64,000 nucleotides of DNA. Origin: Burkholderia sp. Bp8992 (GTDB lineage Bacteria > Pseudomonadota > Gammaproteobacteria > Burkholderiales > Burkholderiaceae). The notes beneath the pieces were generated by a model. That model had not been told where the DNA came from. It searched no databases and saw only the letters and a program-made list of their open reading frames with translations. The number at the start of each line of letters is the position of its first letter. Position 1 is the stretch's first letter. A program made the position numbers and the translations under genes. The stretch is taken from NCBI RefSeq assembly GCF_003853705.1, contig NZ_QTQI01000009.1:1-64000 (forward strand), read 5' to 3'. Positions 9,101 through 16,587 of the stretch are shown one piece after another.

Positions 9101-9314
9101 CGGCGTCGGCGTGCTGCCGCTCGCGTTCGCGTCGGGTGCCGCGTCCGGTGCGCAGATGGCGATCGGCACCGGTGTGCTCGGCGGCATGATCACGGCGACC
9201 GTGCTCGCGGTGTTCCTCGTCCCGCTGTTTTTCGTGATCGTCGGCCGCCTGTTCGACGTCGGCCCGCGCCGGCGCGGCGGGGCGCAGCCGGCGACGATGG
9301 AGGGTTCGCAATGA
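6177..9314 (+). CDS. amrB: RND (HAE1-family) multidrug efflux pump, AmrB-like
   Basis: This is the inner-membrane proton/drug antiporter of the tripartite pump. At 1045 residues it has the usual size. It starts with the family's typical N-terminus (MARFFIDRPVFAWVIAIFIM), contains the paired acidic residues of the proton relay (Asp406-Asp407 in GILVDDAIVVVENVER) and the relay lysine (Lys934 in LSAKNAILIVEVAKD), and has two large periplasmic loops. It overlaps the channel gene by four bases, so the two are translationally coupled. Nothing appears broken. Its likely partners are the adaptor upstream and the lipoprotein channel downstream. Confidence 0.93.
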   Translation: MARFFIDRPVFAWVIAIFIMLGGLFAIRALPVAQYPDIAPPVVSIYATYPGASAQVVEESVTALIEREMNGAPGLLYTSATSSAGAASLYLTFKQGVNADLAAVEVQNRLKTVDARLPEPVRRDGIQVEKAADNIQLVVSLTSDDGRMTDVQLGEYASANVVQALRRVEGVGKVQFWGAEYAMRIWPDPVKLAGHGLTASDIASAVRAHNARVTIGDIGRSAVPDSAPIAATVFADAPLKTPADFGAIALRAQADGSALFLRDVARIEFGGNDYNYPSYVNGKVATGMGIKLAPGSNAVSTEKRVRATMDELSRYFPPGVKYQIPYETSSFVRVSMNKVVTTLIEAGVLVFLVMFLFMQNLRATLIPTLVVPVALAGTFGVMYAAGFSINVLTMFGMVLAIGILVDDAIVVVENVERLMVEEGLAPYDATVKAMTQISGAIVGITVVLTSVFVPMAFFGGAVGNIYRQFALSLAVSIGFSAFLALSLTPALCATLLKPVSGDHHEKRGFFGWFNRFVARATQRYASRVGTMLKKPVRWLIVYGALTAAAVLMITQLPTAFLPDEDQGNFMVMVIRPQGTPLAETMQSVREVESAIRRDEPTAYTYALGGFNLYGEGPNGGMIFVTLKNWKDRKAEHDHVQSIVARINERFAGTPNTTVFAMNSPALPDLGSSSGFDFRLQNRGGLDYATFSAAREQLLAAGGKDPALTDLMFAGTQDAPQLKLDIDRAKASALGVSMDEINTTLAVMFGSDYIGDFMHGTQVRRVMVQADGLHRLDPDDVKKLRVRNARGEMVPLAAFTTLQWTLGPPQLTRYNGYPSFTINGSAAAGHSSGEAMTAIERIAAKLPAGIGYAWSGQSFEERLSGAQAPMLFALSVLVVFLALAALYESWSIPFAVMLVVPLGVIGAVLGVTLRAMPNDIYFKVGLIATIGLSAKNAILIVEVAKDLVAQRMSLVDAALEAARLRLRPIVMTSLAFGVGVLPLAFASGAASGAQMAIGTGVLGGMITATVLAVFLVPLFFVIVGRLFDVGPRRRGGAQPATMEGSQ

Positions 9315-10774
9315 TGTCTGCGCTGAATGGACGCGCCGCGCTGCGGGTTCAGCTCGCGCTGGCCGCCGCGCTCGCGCTCGCCGGTTGCTCGCTCGCGCCG
9401 CGTTACGAGCGGCCGGCGGCGCCGGTGCCGGCGACCTATGCGCCGGCCGACGGCAGCACGGCGCCGGCCGCTGAACGGGCCGCGGCGCAGGATGCCGCGC
9501 TGCTCGACGACTGGCATGCGTATTTCACCGATCCGGCGCTGCAGGCGTGGATCGACGCCGCGCTCGAAAACAACCGCGACCTGCGGATCGCGGCCGGCCG
9601 GCTCGACGAAGCGCGCGCGCTGTACGGCGTGCAGCGTGCGGACCTGATGCCGTCGGTCGATGCGAATCTCGGCTACGAGCGCGCGCGCCAGTACGATCCG
9701 GTCGTGCGCGAAAGCGCGATCAGCGGGCTGTACCGCGCGGGCGTCGGCGTCAGTGCGTACGAGCTCGACCTGTTCGGCCGCGTGCGCAGCCTGTCCGATG
9801 CGGCGCTCGCCGAGTATTTCGCGACGGCCGAGGCACGGCGCACGGTCCGCATCGGCGTGATCGCCGAAGTGGCCGGTGCGTATGTCTCGGAACGCTCGCT
9901 GCACGAACAGCTTGCGCTCGCGCAGCGCACGCTCGACGCGCGCGAACGCATGGCCGCGCTCACGCAGCGCCGCTACGCGGCCGGCACGAGCGACGCGATC
10001 GAGCTGCGCTCGGCCGAGATGCTGGTGGCATCGGCGCGCGCGTCGCAGGCCGCACTGCAGCGCGAGCATGCGCAGGCCGTGCGGGCGCTGCAATTGCTGG
10101 CGGGCGATTTCGCGCGCAACGTGCCCGCCGACGCGACCGCGCTCGATACGCTGTCGATCGCGCCGGTGGCGCCCGGCGCGCCGAGCGAACTGCTCGAGCG
10201 GCGTCCGGACATTCGGCAGGCCGAGGCGCGGCTCAAGGCCGCGAACGCGCAGATCGGCGCCGCTCGCGCGGCGTTCTTCCCGCGCATCGCGCTGACGACC
10301 GACTACGGCTCGGTCAGCGACGCGTTCTCGAGCCTGTTCGCGGCCGGCACGAGCGTGTGGACGTTCGCGCCGCGCATCACGCTGCCGATCTTCGCGGGCG
10401 GCCGCAACCGCGCGAACCTCGACGTCGCGAATGCGCGCAAGCACATCGCGGTCGCCGAGTACGAGAAGACGGTGCAGACCGCGTTCCGCGAAGTGGCCGA
10501 CGCGTTCGCCGCGCGCGACTGGATCGATCGCCAGCTTGCGGCGCAGCAGGACGTGTATTCAGCCGACGGCGCGCGGTTGAAGCTCGCCGAGCGCCGCTAT
10601 GCGGGCGGCGTCGCGACGTATCTCGAACTGCTCGACGCGCAACGCAGCACGTACGAGTCGGGGCAGGAGCTGATTCGGCTCAAGCAGCTCAGGCTCGCGA
10701 ATGCGATCGCGCTGTACCGTGCGCTCGGCGGCGGCTGGGCGCCGGCAGCGGCGGAGGCCGCGGCTTCCGCGTGA
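9311..10774 (+). CDS. oprA: RND efflux outer-membrane channel lipoprotein, OprA/OprM-like
   Basis: This is the TolC-like exit duct of the pump. The product has 487 residues from the first of two adjacent ATGs, which overlap the pump stop (ATGATG); the frame is open further upstream only because it is antisense-free. A lipobox LALAGC (Cys26) is followed by SLAPRYERP, the usual mature start of NodT-family channels. Two outer-membrane efflux repeats follow, each with helices rich in Ala/Arg and a beta-strand pair. The repeat motif LLERRPDIRQAEARLKAANAQIG is partly visible in the second half. It is the last gene of the operon and is followed by a hairpin. Confidence 0.92.
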   Translation: MMSALNGRAALRVQLALAAALALAGCSLAPRYERPAAPVPATYAPADGSTAPAAERAAAQDAALLDDWHAYFTDPALQAWIDAALENNRDLRIAAGRLDEARALYGVQRADLMPSVDANLGYERARQYDPVVRESAISGLYRAGVGVSAYELDLFGRVRSLSDAALAEYFATAEARRTVRIGVIAEVAGAYVSERSLHEQLALAQRTLDARERMAALTQRRYAAGTSDAIELRSAEMLVASARASQAALQREHAQAVRALQLLAGDFARNVPADATALDTLSIAPVAPGAPSELLERRPDIRQAEARLKAANAQIGAARAAFFPRIALTTDYGSVSDAFSSLFAAGTSVWTFAPRITLPIFAGGRNRANLDVANARKHIAVAEYEKTVQTAFREVADAFAARDWIDRQLAAQQDVYSADGARLKLAERRYAGGVATYLELLDAQRSTYESGQELIRLKQLRLANAIALYRALGGGWAPAAAEAAASA

Positions 10775-10819
10775 CGGGTGTGTCGTCGCCAGGCGCTGCC
10801 GTGTGCCGGGTGACATGAC

Positions 10820-10849
10820 GGCGGCCGTACGATCCGACGTGCGGCCGCC
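10820..10849 (+). terminator. Putative terminator after the efflux operon
   Basis: An 11-bp near-perfect stem (GGCGGCCGTAC / GTGCGGCCGCC) with an 8-base loop lies 45 bases after the channel stop. There is no T-run, so it may be an mRNA-end hairpin rather than an intrinsic terminator. Confidence 0.45.
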
Positions 10850-11486
10850 GCTTCGATAGTCGTGCTGCCGCCGTATCGCCGATCGCTATCGGTGCATTCT
10901 TTCGCTGTCCAGCGAACTACTTCGATGTTCTTCATCTCGCGGCGGGGCGGAAGTGCGCCTTCTGCGGCAACCCGCATCCGGCGGCCGGCCGTATCGCCCA
11001 CCGACGCAAACGTATGCGCCGCATCTTCGCCTTTCCATCTCGTCCATCCAGGCCGGCGAATCGAGTTCCGATTGCTGCGCATTCATGCGATTTACGATCT
11101 TGAATTGATGATCGAATTAATCAATGAATTGGAATTAATGAGGGCGGCAAAGTGTCGCAGCAAAACGTTTGCATTCTTTTCGCAATCGTTTGCGCGGCAA
11201 ATTGGCATTGATGAAATGCCTTGATTAATTTCCTGTCAGTTGAAAATGACTTGATATGGGCGTTGTCGTCGTACAACGATGGCGGCATTGGACAATATTT
11301 TGTCTTTGGGGTGATGGATATCGGTCAGAGCCAATGCCGGCAATGGCAGGCGGGGCGCGGTCGGTTATCGGAAGAAATTTCCCTTAATCTTCAATTGGTT
11401 CCGGAAAACTAAAAAGGACTGCGGATAAAAAGGTGCTTGATTGGAAATCAGGTGGAAATAATGTGATTCCGGAGGGGTGAATCGAA
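10850..11486. other. Non-coding leader region upstream of the fimbrial operon
   Basis: This is the largest gap of the window. Small frames inside it (for example around 11221-11412) lack ribosome sites and family features. From about 11090 on the base composition becomes clearly A/T-richer than its surroundings, with runs such as TTGAATTGATGATCGAATTAA split by G/C-rich parts. Such a region is typical of fimbrial promoters targeted by nucleoid proteins. No complete promoter could be fixed by eye. Confidence 0.45.
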
Positions 11487-11510
11487 CATTGTCAGATGCA
11501 TTTGACAATG
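11487..11510. promoter_or_regulatory. Inverted repeat overlapping a TTGACA box upstream of the fimbrial subunit
   Basis: CATTGTCA-N8-TGACAATG is a perfect 8-bp inverted repeat about 125 bases before the major-subunit start. Its right arm includes a consensus -35 hexamer TTGACA (11502-11507). A GATAAT lies at 11539-11544 but at the wrong distance to pair with it. I read this as a candidate operator of the fimbrial operon. Confidence 0.4.
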
Positions 11511-11633
11511 ATTTACAGAAATCTTTCATGATTATCTCGATAATGCCGCCTCGTGTCGGACGGGAGCCACCATGCGCTGCCGTTTGTGTCCGCCACGTCG
11601 TCCAATCCATTTGCAGTCCTTACGGGAAACGTC

Positions 11634-12146
11634 ATGAAAAAATCCATCCTGTCCGCCGTCGCACTCGCGGCCCTGTCCACCTCGGCCTTCGCAGCGGGCA
11701 CCGGCACGATCAACTTCACGGGCGAGATCGTCGCGGGCGCATGCGGCATCGATGCGAACTCGGTCAACCAGACCGTGGAACTGGGCAAGGTGCCGACCAA
11801 CAAGTTCAAGCAAGCCGGCGACAAGTCGGATCCGGTGTCGTTCGACATCAAGCTGACCGACTGCGACACCAGCATCGCGCAGAACGCGTACTTCACGTTT
11901 ACGGGCACGTCGAGCGCAGGTCAGCCGAAGCTGCTCGCCACGATCGGTTCGGCAAGCAACGTCGGCATCCGCCTGCAAGCCGCGTCGGGCGAATACCTCG
12001 ACAACGGCGCCGAGCAGAAGGCACCGACGCTGCTGCAGAACGGCACGAACACCGCGCGCTTCGCAGCGATGTACGAATCGACGGCAGCCGGCGTGACGCC
12101 GGGTACCGCCAACGGCGTCGCGAACTTCACGGTCCGCTACCAGTAA
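11634..12146 (+). CDS. Type 1 fimbrial major subunit (FimA-like pilin)
   Basis: This is a chaperone-usher pilin. The 170-residue product starts at MKKSIL; the longer frame has no signal sequence before it. A signal peptide of about 20 residues ends in AFA-A. The mature protein carries the N-terminal beta-strand with alternating hydrophobic residues (GTINFTGEIV), the conserved disulfide pair Cys37-Cys77, and the C-terminal beta-zipper F-x-V-x-Y motif (NFTVRYQ). It comes first in the operon and is separated from the usher by a hairpin, as expected for the most abundant subunit. The family call is secure; the receptor specificity of the fimbria is unknown. Confidence 0.92.
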   Translation: MKKSILSAVALAALSTSAFAAGTGTINFTGEIVAGACGIDANSVNQTVELGKVPTNKFKQAGDKSDPVSFDIKLTDCDTSIAQNAYFTFTGTSSAGQPKLLATIGSASNVGIRLQAASGEYLDNGAEQKAPTLLQNGTNTARFAAMYESTAAGVTPGTANGVANFTVRYQ

Positions 12147-12159
12147 GCCGCCGTACCGG

Positions 12160-12181
12160 GGAAGGGTGCGCGCACCCTTCC
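12160..12181 (+). terminator. Attenuator hairpin between the pilin and usher genes
   Basis: GGAAGGGTGCG directly followed by CGCACCCTTCC is a perfect 22-base palindrome starting 14 bases after the pilin stop, with a T-rich stretch (TCGTTCGTTGTTCC) behind it. It could act as a leaky terminator or a 3'-stabilising hairpin, giving more pilin mRNA than usher mRNA. Confidence 0.55.
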
Positions 12182-12231
12182 TCGTTCGTTGTTCCTCCTT
12201 TTCCCCCTCCCTGGACTTCCGGTAGCACCGC

Positions 12232-14718
12232 GTGCGAATCAGACATTCCTTCCTTTGCGTCTCCGTGCTGGTGGTCGGCAGCCAGAGCCATGCGACGGAA
12301 TTCAATTCGTCGTTCCTCGACATCGATGGAACGAGCAATGTCGACCTGTCGCAGTTCTCGCAGCCGGACTTCACGTTGCCCGGCGAGTACATGCTCGACG
12401 TGCAGGTCAACGACCTGTTCTACGGGCTGCAGGCGATCGAGTTCATCGCGGTCGACACATCGGGCGCGGGCAAGCCGTGCCTGCGGCCGGAGCTCGTCGC
12501 GCAGTTCGGGCTGAAGCCGTCGCTCGCGAAGGACCTGCCGCGCTTCCAGGGCGGGCGTTGCGTCGATCTCGGCGCGATCGAGGGCGCGACCGTGCGCTAC
12601 CTGAAAAGCGACGGCCGGCTCAGGATCACGATTCCACAGGCCGCGCTCGAGTTCACCGATTCGACCTACCTGCCGCCGTCGCGCTGGTCCGAAGGGATTC
12701 CGGGCGCGATGCTCGACTATCGCGTGATCGCGAACACGAACCGTAACTTCGGTACGGGCGGTAGCCAGACGAATTCGATCCAGGCCTACGGGACGGTGGG
12801 CGCGAACTGGGATGCGTGGCGCTTTCGCGGCGACTACCAGGCGCAATCGAACGTGGGCAACACGGCGTATGCGGACCGCACGTTCCGCTTCAGCCGGCTG
12901 TATGCCTTTCGTGCGCTGCCGTCGATCCAGTCGACGGTGACGTTCGGCGACGACTACCTGACTTCCGACATTTTCGACACGTTCGCGCTGACGGGCGCGT
13001 CGATTCGCAGCGACGACCGCATGCTGCCGCCGTCGCTGCGCGGCTATGCACCGCTGATCTCGGGCGTCGCACGCACCAACGCGACGGTGACCGTGTCGCA
13101 GGCCGGCCGCGTGCTGTACGTGACGCGCGTGTCGCCGGGCGCGTTCGCGCTGCAGAACATCAATACGAGCGTGCAGGGCACGCTCGACGTCGCGGTCGAG
13201 GAAGAGGACGGCAGCGTGCAGCGCTTCCAGGTGACGACGGCCGCCGTGCCGTTCCTCGCGCGTGCCGGGCAGTTGCGCTACAAGGCCGCGGTCGGCAAGC
13301 CGCGGCTGTTCGGCGGCGCCGGCATCACGCCGTTTTTCGGCTTCGGCGAAATCGCGTACGGCTTGCCGTTCGACGTCACGGCGTACGGCGGTTTCATCGC
13401 CGCGTCGGGCTACACGTCGATCGCGCTCGGCGTCGGCCGCGATTTCGGCGCGTTCGGCGCGCTGTCGGCCGACGTCACGCATGCGCGGGCGAAACTGTGG
13501 TGGAACGGCGCGACGCGCAACGGCAACTCGTACCGCATCAACTATTCGAAGCACTTCGACGGGCTCGATGCCGACGTGCGCTTCTTCGGCTACCGCTTCT
13601 CCGAGCGCGAATACACGAACTTCGCGCAGTTCTCGGGCGACCCGACCGCATACGGCCTCGCCAACAGCAAGCAGCGCTACTCGGCGACGCTGTCGAAGCG
13701 TTTCGGCGACACGTCGACCTATTTTTCCTACGACCAGACGACCTACTGGGAACGCGCGAACGAGCAGCGCGTCGGCCTCACGCTGACGCGCGCGTTCTCG
13801 ATCGGCACGCTGCGCAACCTGAACGTAAGCGTGTCGGCATTCCGCACGCAGAGCGCGGGTGCAAGCGGCAACCAGGTCTCGATCACCGCGACGTTGCCGA
13901 TCGGCGGCCGCCACACCGTCACGTCGAACCTGACGACGGGCAGCGGCAGCACGAGCGTGAACGCGGGCTACATCTACGACGATCCGAATGGCCGCACCTA
14001 CCAGATCAACGCGGGCGCGACCGACGGACGCGCATCGGCGAACGCGAGCTACCGCCAGCGCTCGTCGGCGTATCAGCTGACTGCGCAGGCATCGACGCTC
14101 GCCAACTCGTATGCGGCCGCGTCGCTCGAAGTCGACGGCTCGTTCGTCGCGACGCAGTACGGCGTGTCCGCGCATGCGAACGGCAATGCGGGCGACACGC
14201 GCTTGCTGGTGTCGACCGACGGCGTGCCCGACGTGCCGCTGTCCGGCACGCTCACGCATACCGATTCGCGCGGCTACGCGGTGCTCGACGGCATCTCGCC
14301 ATACAACGTGTACGACGCGACTGTGAACGTCGAAAAGCTGCCGCTCGAAGTGCAGGTGACGAACCCGATCCAGCGCATGGTGCTGACCGACGGCGCGATC
14401 GGCTTCGTGAAGTTCACAGCCGCGCGCGGCAGCAACCTGTACCTGACGCTGACCGACCGGGCCGGCAAGCCGCTGCCGTTCGGCGCGTCGGTGCAGGACG
14501 CGGCGAACGGCAAGGAACTCGGCATCGTCGGCGAAGGCGGGGCGGCGTTCCTGACGCAGGTTCAGCCGAAATCCATGCTGGCGGTGCGAGCGGGCGAGCG
14601 GACGCTCTGCACGATCGACGCACTGCCGAACCAGCTTCAACTCGAAGGCACGCCGATCCCGGTGACGTGCCAGACGCCCGGCGAGTCGCATGCAGCGGCC
14701 GCGCGGGCCGAACGATGA
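12232..14718 (+). CDS. Fimbrial outer-membrane usher
   Basis: This is the assembly platform and secretion pore for the fimbria. The GTG start gives 828 residues with a signal peptide of about 21 residues ending SHA-TEF. Next comes the N-terminal chaperone-binding domain (FNSSFLDIDG, VDLSQF), then the 24-strand barrel with the middle plug (PYNVYDATVNVEKLP is near the C-terminal domains), and the two C-terminal domains with a Cys pair. FimD/PapC ushers are 800-880 residues, so it looks complete. The ribosome site before the GTG is weak, and it lies 86 bases after the pilin stop. It works with the chaperone encoded 17 bases downstream. Confidence 0.92.
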   Translation: MRIRHSFLCVSVLVVGSQSHATEFNSSFLDIDGTSNVDLSQFSQPDFTLPGEYMLDVQVNDLFYGLQAIEFIAVDTSGAGKPCLRPELVAQFGLKPSLAKDLPRFQGGRCVDLGAIEGATVRYLKSDGRLRITIPQAALEFTDSTYLPPSRWSEGIPGAMLDYRVIANTNRNFGTGGSQTNSIQAYGTVGANWDAWRFRGDYQAQSNVGNTAYADRTFRFSRLYAFRALPSIQSTVTFGDDYLTSDIFDTFALTGASIRSDDRMLPPSLRGYAPLISGVARTNATVTVSQAGRVLYVTRVSPGAFALQNINTSVQGTLDVAVEEEDGSVQRFQVTTAAVPFLARAGQLRYKAAVGKPRLFGGAGITPFFGFGEIAYGLPFDVTAYGGFIAASGYTSIALGVGRDFGAFGALSADVTHARAKLWWNGATRNGNSYRINYSKHFDGLDADVRFFGYRFSEREYTNFAQFSGDPTAYGLANSKQRYSATLSKRFGDTSTYFSYDQTTYWERANEQRVGLTLTRAFSIGTLRNLNVSVSAFRTQSAGASGNQVSITATLPIGGRHTVTSNLTTGSGSTSVNAGYIYDDPNGRTYQINAGATDGRASANASYRQRSSAYQLTAQASTLANSYAAASLEVDGSFVATQYGVSAHANGNAGDTRLLVSTDGVPDVPLSGTLTHTDSRGYAVLDGISPYNVYDATVNVEKLPLEVQVTNPIQRMVLTDGAIGFVKFTAARGSNLYLTLTDRAGKPLPFGASVQDAANGKELGIVGEGGAAFLTQVQPKSMLAVRAGERTLCTIDALPNQLQLEGTPIPVTCQTPGESHAAAARAER

Positions 14719-14734
14719 TTTCACGGATCCAGCG

Positions 14735-15481
14735 ATGAAGAATCTCTTTTCCCTTTCCTTTCCGCGGCGCGCGCTGTGCGCGTTCGCGGCCTGTGGCGCG
14801 CTGCTCGCCGGCGCCGCCCATGCGGCGATCGTGCCCGATCGTACGCGCGTGATCTTCAACGAAGGCGAACCGGCCGCGGTCGTCACGATCACCAACAAGA
14901 GCACGACGTACCCGTATCTCGTGCAGTCGTGGCTCGAGGACGCGAAGGGCAACAAGATCACGTCGCCGCTGATGGTCGTGCCGCCGCTGCAGCGCGTCGA
15001 GGCGAACGAGCGCAACGTGCTGCGGATCGCGAAGCTGCCGGGCACCGAGCTGCCGGCCGATCGCGAATCGGTGTTCTACCTGAACATCCGCGAAGTGCCG
15101 CCGAAGACCGATACGCCGAACACACTGCAGATCGCGCTGCATACGCAGATGAAGCTGTTCTACCGGCCGAAGGCCGTGCAGCCGGCGCGCGACGAGGACT
15201 GGACGCTGCCGATGACGCTGCGCGTCGACGCAGCTGCGCACAAGCTCGTGTTCGACAATCCGACGCCGTATCACATCACGATCGTCGACCTGGCGTCGGG
15301 CGCGCAGAAGACGCACGTGCCGCTGGAGCCGGTGATGGTCAGCCCGATGAGCACGGCAGACGTGCCGTTCAAGGCCGCGACGCCGTCGACGCTGTTCGTC
15401 ACGCATATCGATGATTACGGCGGCCAGGTGGCGATCGAGTATGCGTGCGAGGCCGGGGCTTGCAAGAGCGTGAAGAAATGA
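14735..15481 (+). CDS. Periplasmic fimbrial chaperone (PapD/FimC family)
   Basis: This chaperone donates a strand to fold pilins in the periplasm. The 248-residue product starts at MKNLFS, with a 30-residue signal peptide ending AHA-AIVPDRTRVIF. The conserved subunit-anchoring Arg lies in PDRTR, and the family signature appears as ESVFYLNIREVPP. The second Ig-like domain ends with two cysteines (YACEAGAC). A longer frame upstream overlaps the usher end and lacks a signal, so I reject it. The stop overlaps the start of the adhesin gene (ATGA), implying coupled translation. Confidence 0.92.
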   Translation: MKNLFSLSFPRRALCAFAACGALLAGAAHAAIVPDRTRVIFNEGEPAAVVTITNKSTTYPYLVQSWLEDAKGNKITSPLMVVPPLQRVEANERNVLRIAKLPGTELPADRESVFYLNIREVPPKTDTPNTLQIALHTQMKLFYRPKAVQPARDEDWTLPMTLRVDAAAHKLVFDNPTPYHITIVDLASGAQKTHVPLEPVMVSPMSTADVPFKAATPSTLFVTHIDDYGGQVAIEYACEAGACKSVKK

Positions 15482-16503
15482 GCGGGGCCATGCATAAGCA
15501 GGTGTCGCTGGCGGGATGGCTTCGCTGGGTTGTGCTCGCGCTGCTGATCGCGGCAGTGCAGCCCGCGTGGGCACTACGTTGTCTGACCAACAGCGGCGCA
15601 ACGTCGCTGACCGAGCCGGTTGGCGGCGTCGCCTCGTATCCGACCGACGCGCCTGACGGCTACGTCATATGGGTGTCGCCGCCGCGTACGACGTCGGGGT
15701 ATTGCTACAAGGACCTGGGTGACGACAAAAGCCTGAGCGTCATCGACAACATCTATTTCTACGCCAATCCGAATCGCATGGACCCTGCAGCCTGGGGGCT
15801 CCAGATCGGCATCCGCTACAAGGGTGTCGATTACTTCGACCGGACCAGCGCGCCGGGCGGCGGCGTGCCGACCGGGTTCTCGGTGAAGCCGTGCAAGCGC
15901 TCCGACTTTGTTGCCGGGCGTTGCGAGCGCAAGCAGATCAGCATCGACTATCAAATCGTCATTCGAAAGAAGGGCAACTGGATCCAGCCATCCAACGACA
16001 TCTACACGGTGTTCCAGTTCGACGGCGAGGGCGGCCTGAATGCGTTCGGCACCAGCTTTCAGTACCGCCTGAGCGGCCTGCGCAATCTCAAGCCGACGCC
16101 GTGCTTCGTCGACGTACTCGTCACGCCCGAGCCGGGCATCGTGAATTTCGGGCAGGTGCAGGCGTCCGGCAACGGCTTTCTGCCAGCCGTGCCGCGCAGG
16201 CGCTTCTCGCTGTCGTTGACGAAGAAATGCAGCATACCGGTGCGAGTCGACGGTTACTTCGAAGCGACGAAGGGCACGGTGCAGAACGGCTTGCTGGTGC
16301 CTGAGAGCAAGAGCAACTTCGGCATCGGCCTGGAAGACAGCCAGGGCAAGTCGATCGAATTCAACAAGCAATTCACGCTCACGCAGTTTCCGGCCAACGT
16401 CGCGAACCAGACCGTGTTGCTCGATGCGGTGCTCAAGTCGTTCGGACCACCGAAGATCGGACCGTTCGACGCAGCCGCCACGATCCGGATTTTCCTGTAT
16501 TGA
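15478..16503 (+). CDS. Two-domain fimbrial tip adhesin candidate
   Basis: This 341-residue secreted protein is translated from an ATG overlapping the chaperone stop; a second ATG 12 bases later is an alternative start. A signal peptide runs to about residue 32 (QPAWA-LRC). Two halves are visible. The N-terminal half of about 170 residues contains four cysteines and aromatic residues and could be a binding domain. The C-terminal half is pilin-like, opening with TPCFVDVLVTPEPGIVNFGQV and closing with the donor-strand-type end AATIRIFLY. This plan matches FimH-type tip adhesins. No ligand can be deduced. Its operon position supports the call, although the N-domain did not resemble a family I recognise. 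Confidence 0.75.
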   Translation: MSGAMHKQVSLAGWLRWVVLALLIAAVQPAWALRCLTNSGATSLTEPVGGVASYPTDAPDGYVIWVSPPRTTSGYCYKDLGDDKSLSVIDNIYFYANPNRMDPAAWGLQIGIRYKGVDYFDRTSAPGGGVPTGFSVKPCKRSDFVAGRCERKQISIDYQIVIRKKGNWIQPSNDIYTVFQFDGEGGLNAFGTSFQYRLSGLRNLKPTPCFVDVLVTPEPGIVNFGQVQASGNGFLPAVPRRRFSLSLTKKCSIPVRVDGYFEATKGTVQNGLLVPESKSNFGIGLEDSQGKSIEFNKQFTLTQFPANVANQTVLLDAVLKSFGPPKIGPFDAAATIRIFLY

Positions 16504-16587
16504 GCGTTGTGCGGCCTGAGCGGTGCGCGCCGCGCAGCATGCTGCCTGCACGGGATTTTCATCGATGTACTGACGGAGGAGAAGGGA

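Noticed and set aside
4884-9311. Antisense open frame of 1475 codons opposite the efflux genes
   Set aside because: Composition is Arg/His-rich with no domain, and the sense strand holds a complete RND operon.
11221-11412. 63-codon frame in the fimbrial leader
   Set aside because: No ribosome site, no family features, and located in an AT-rich regulatory region.
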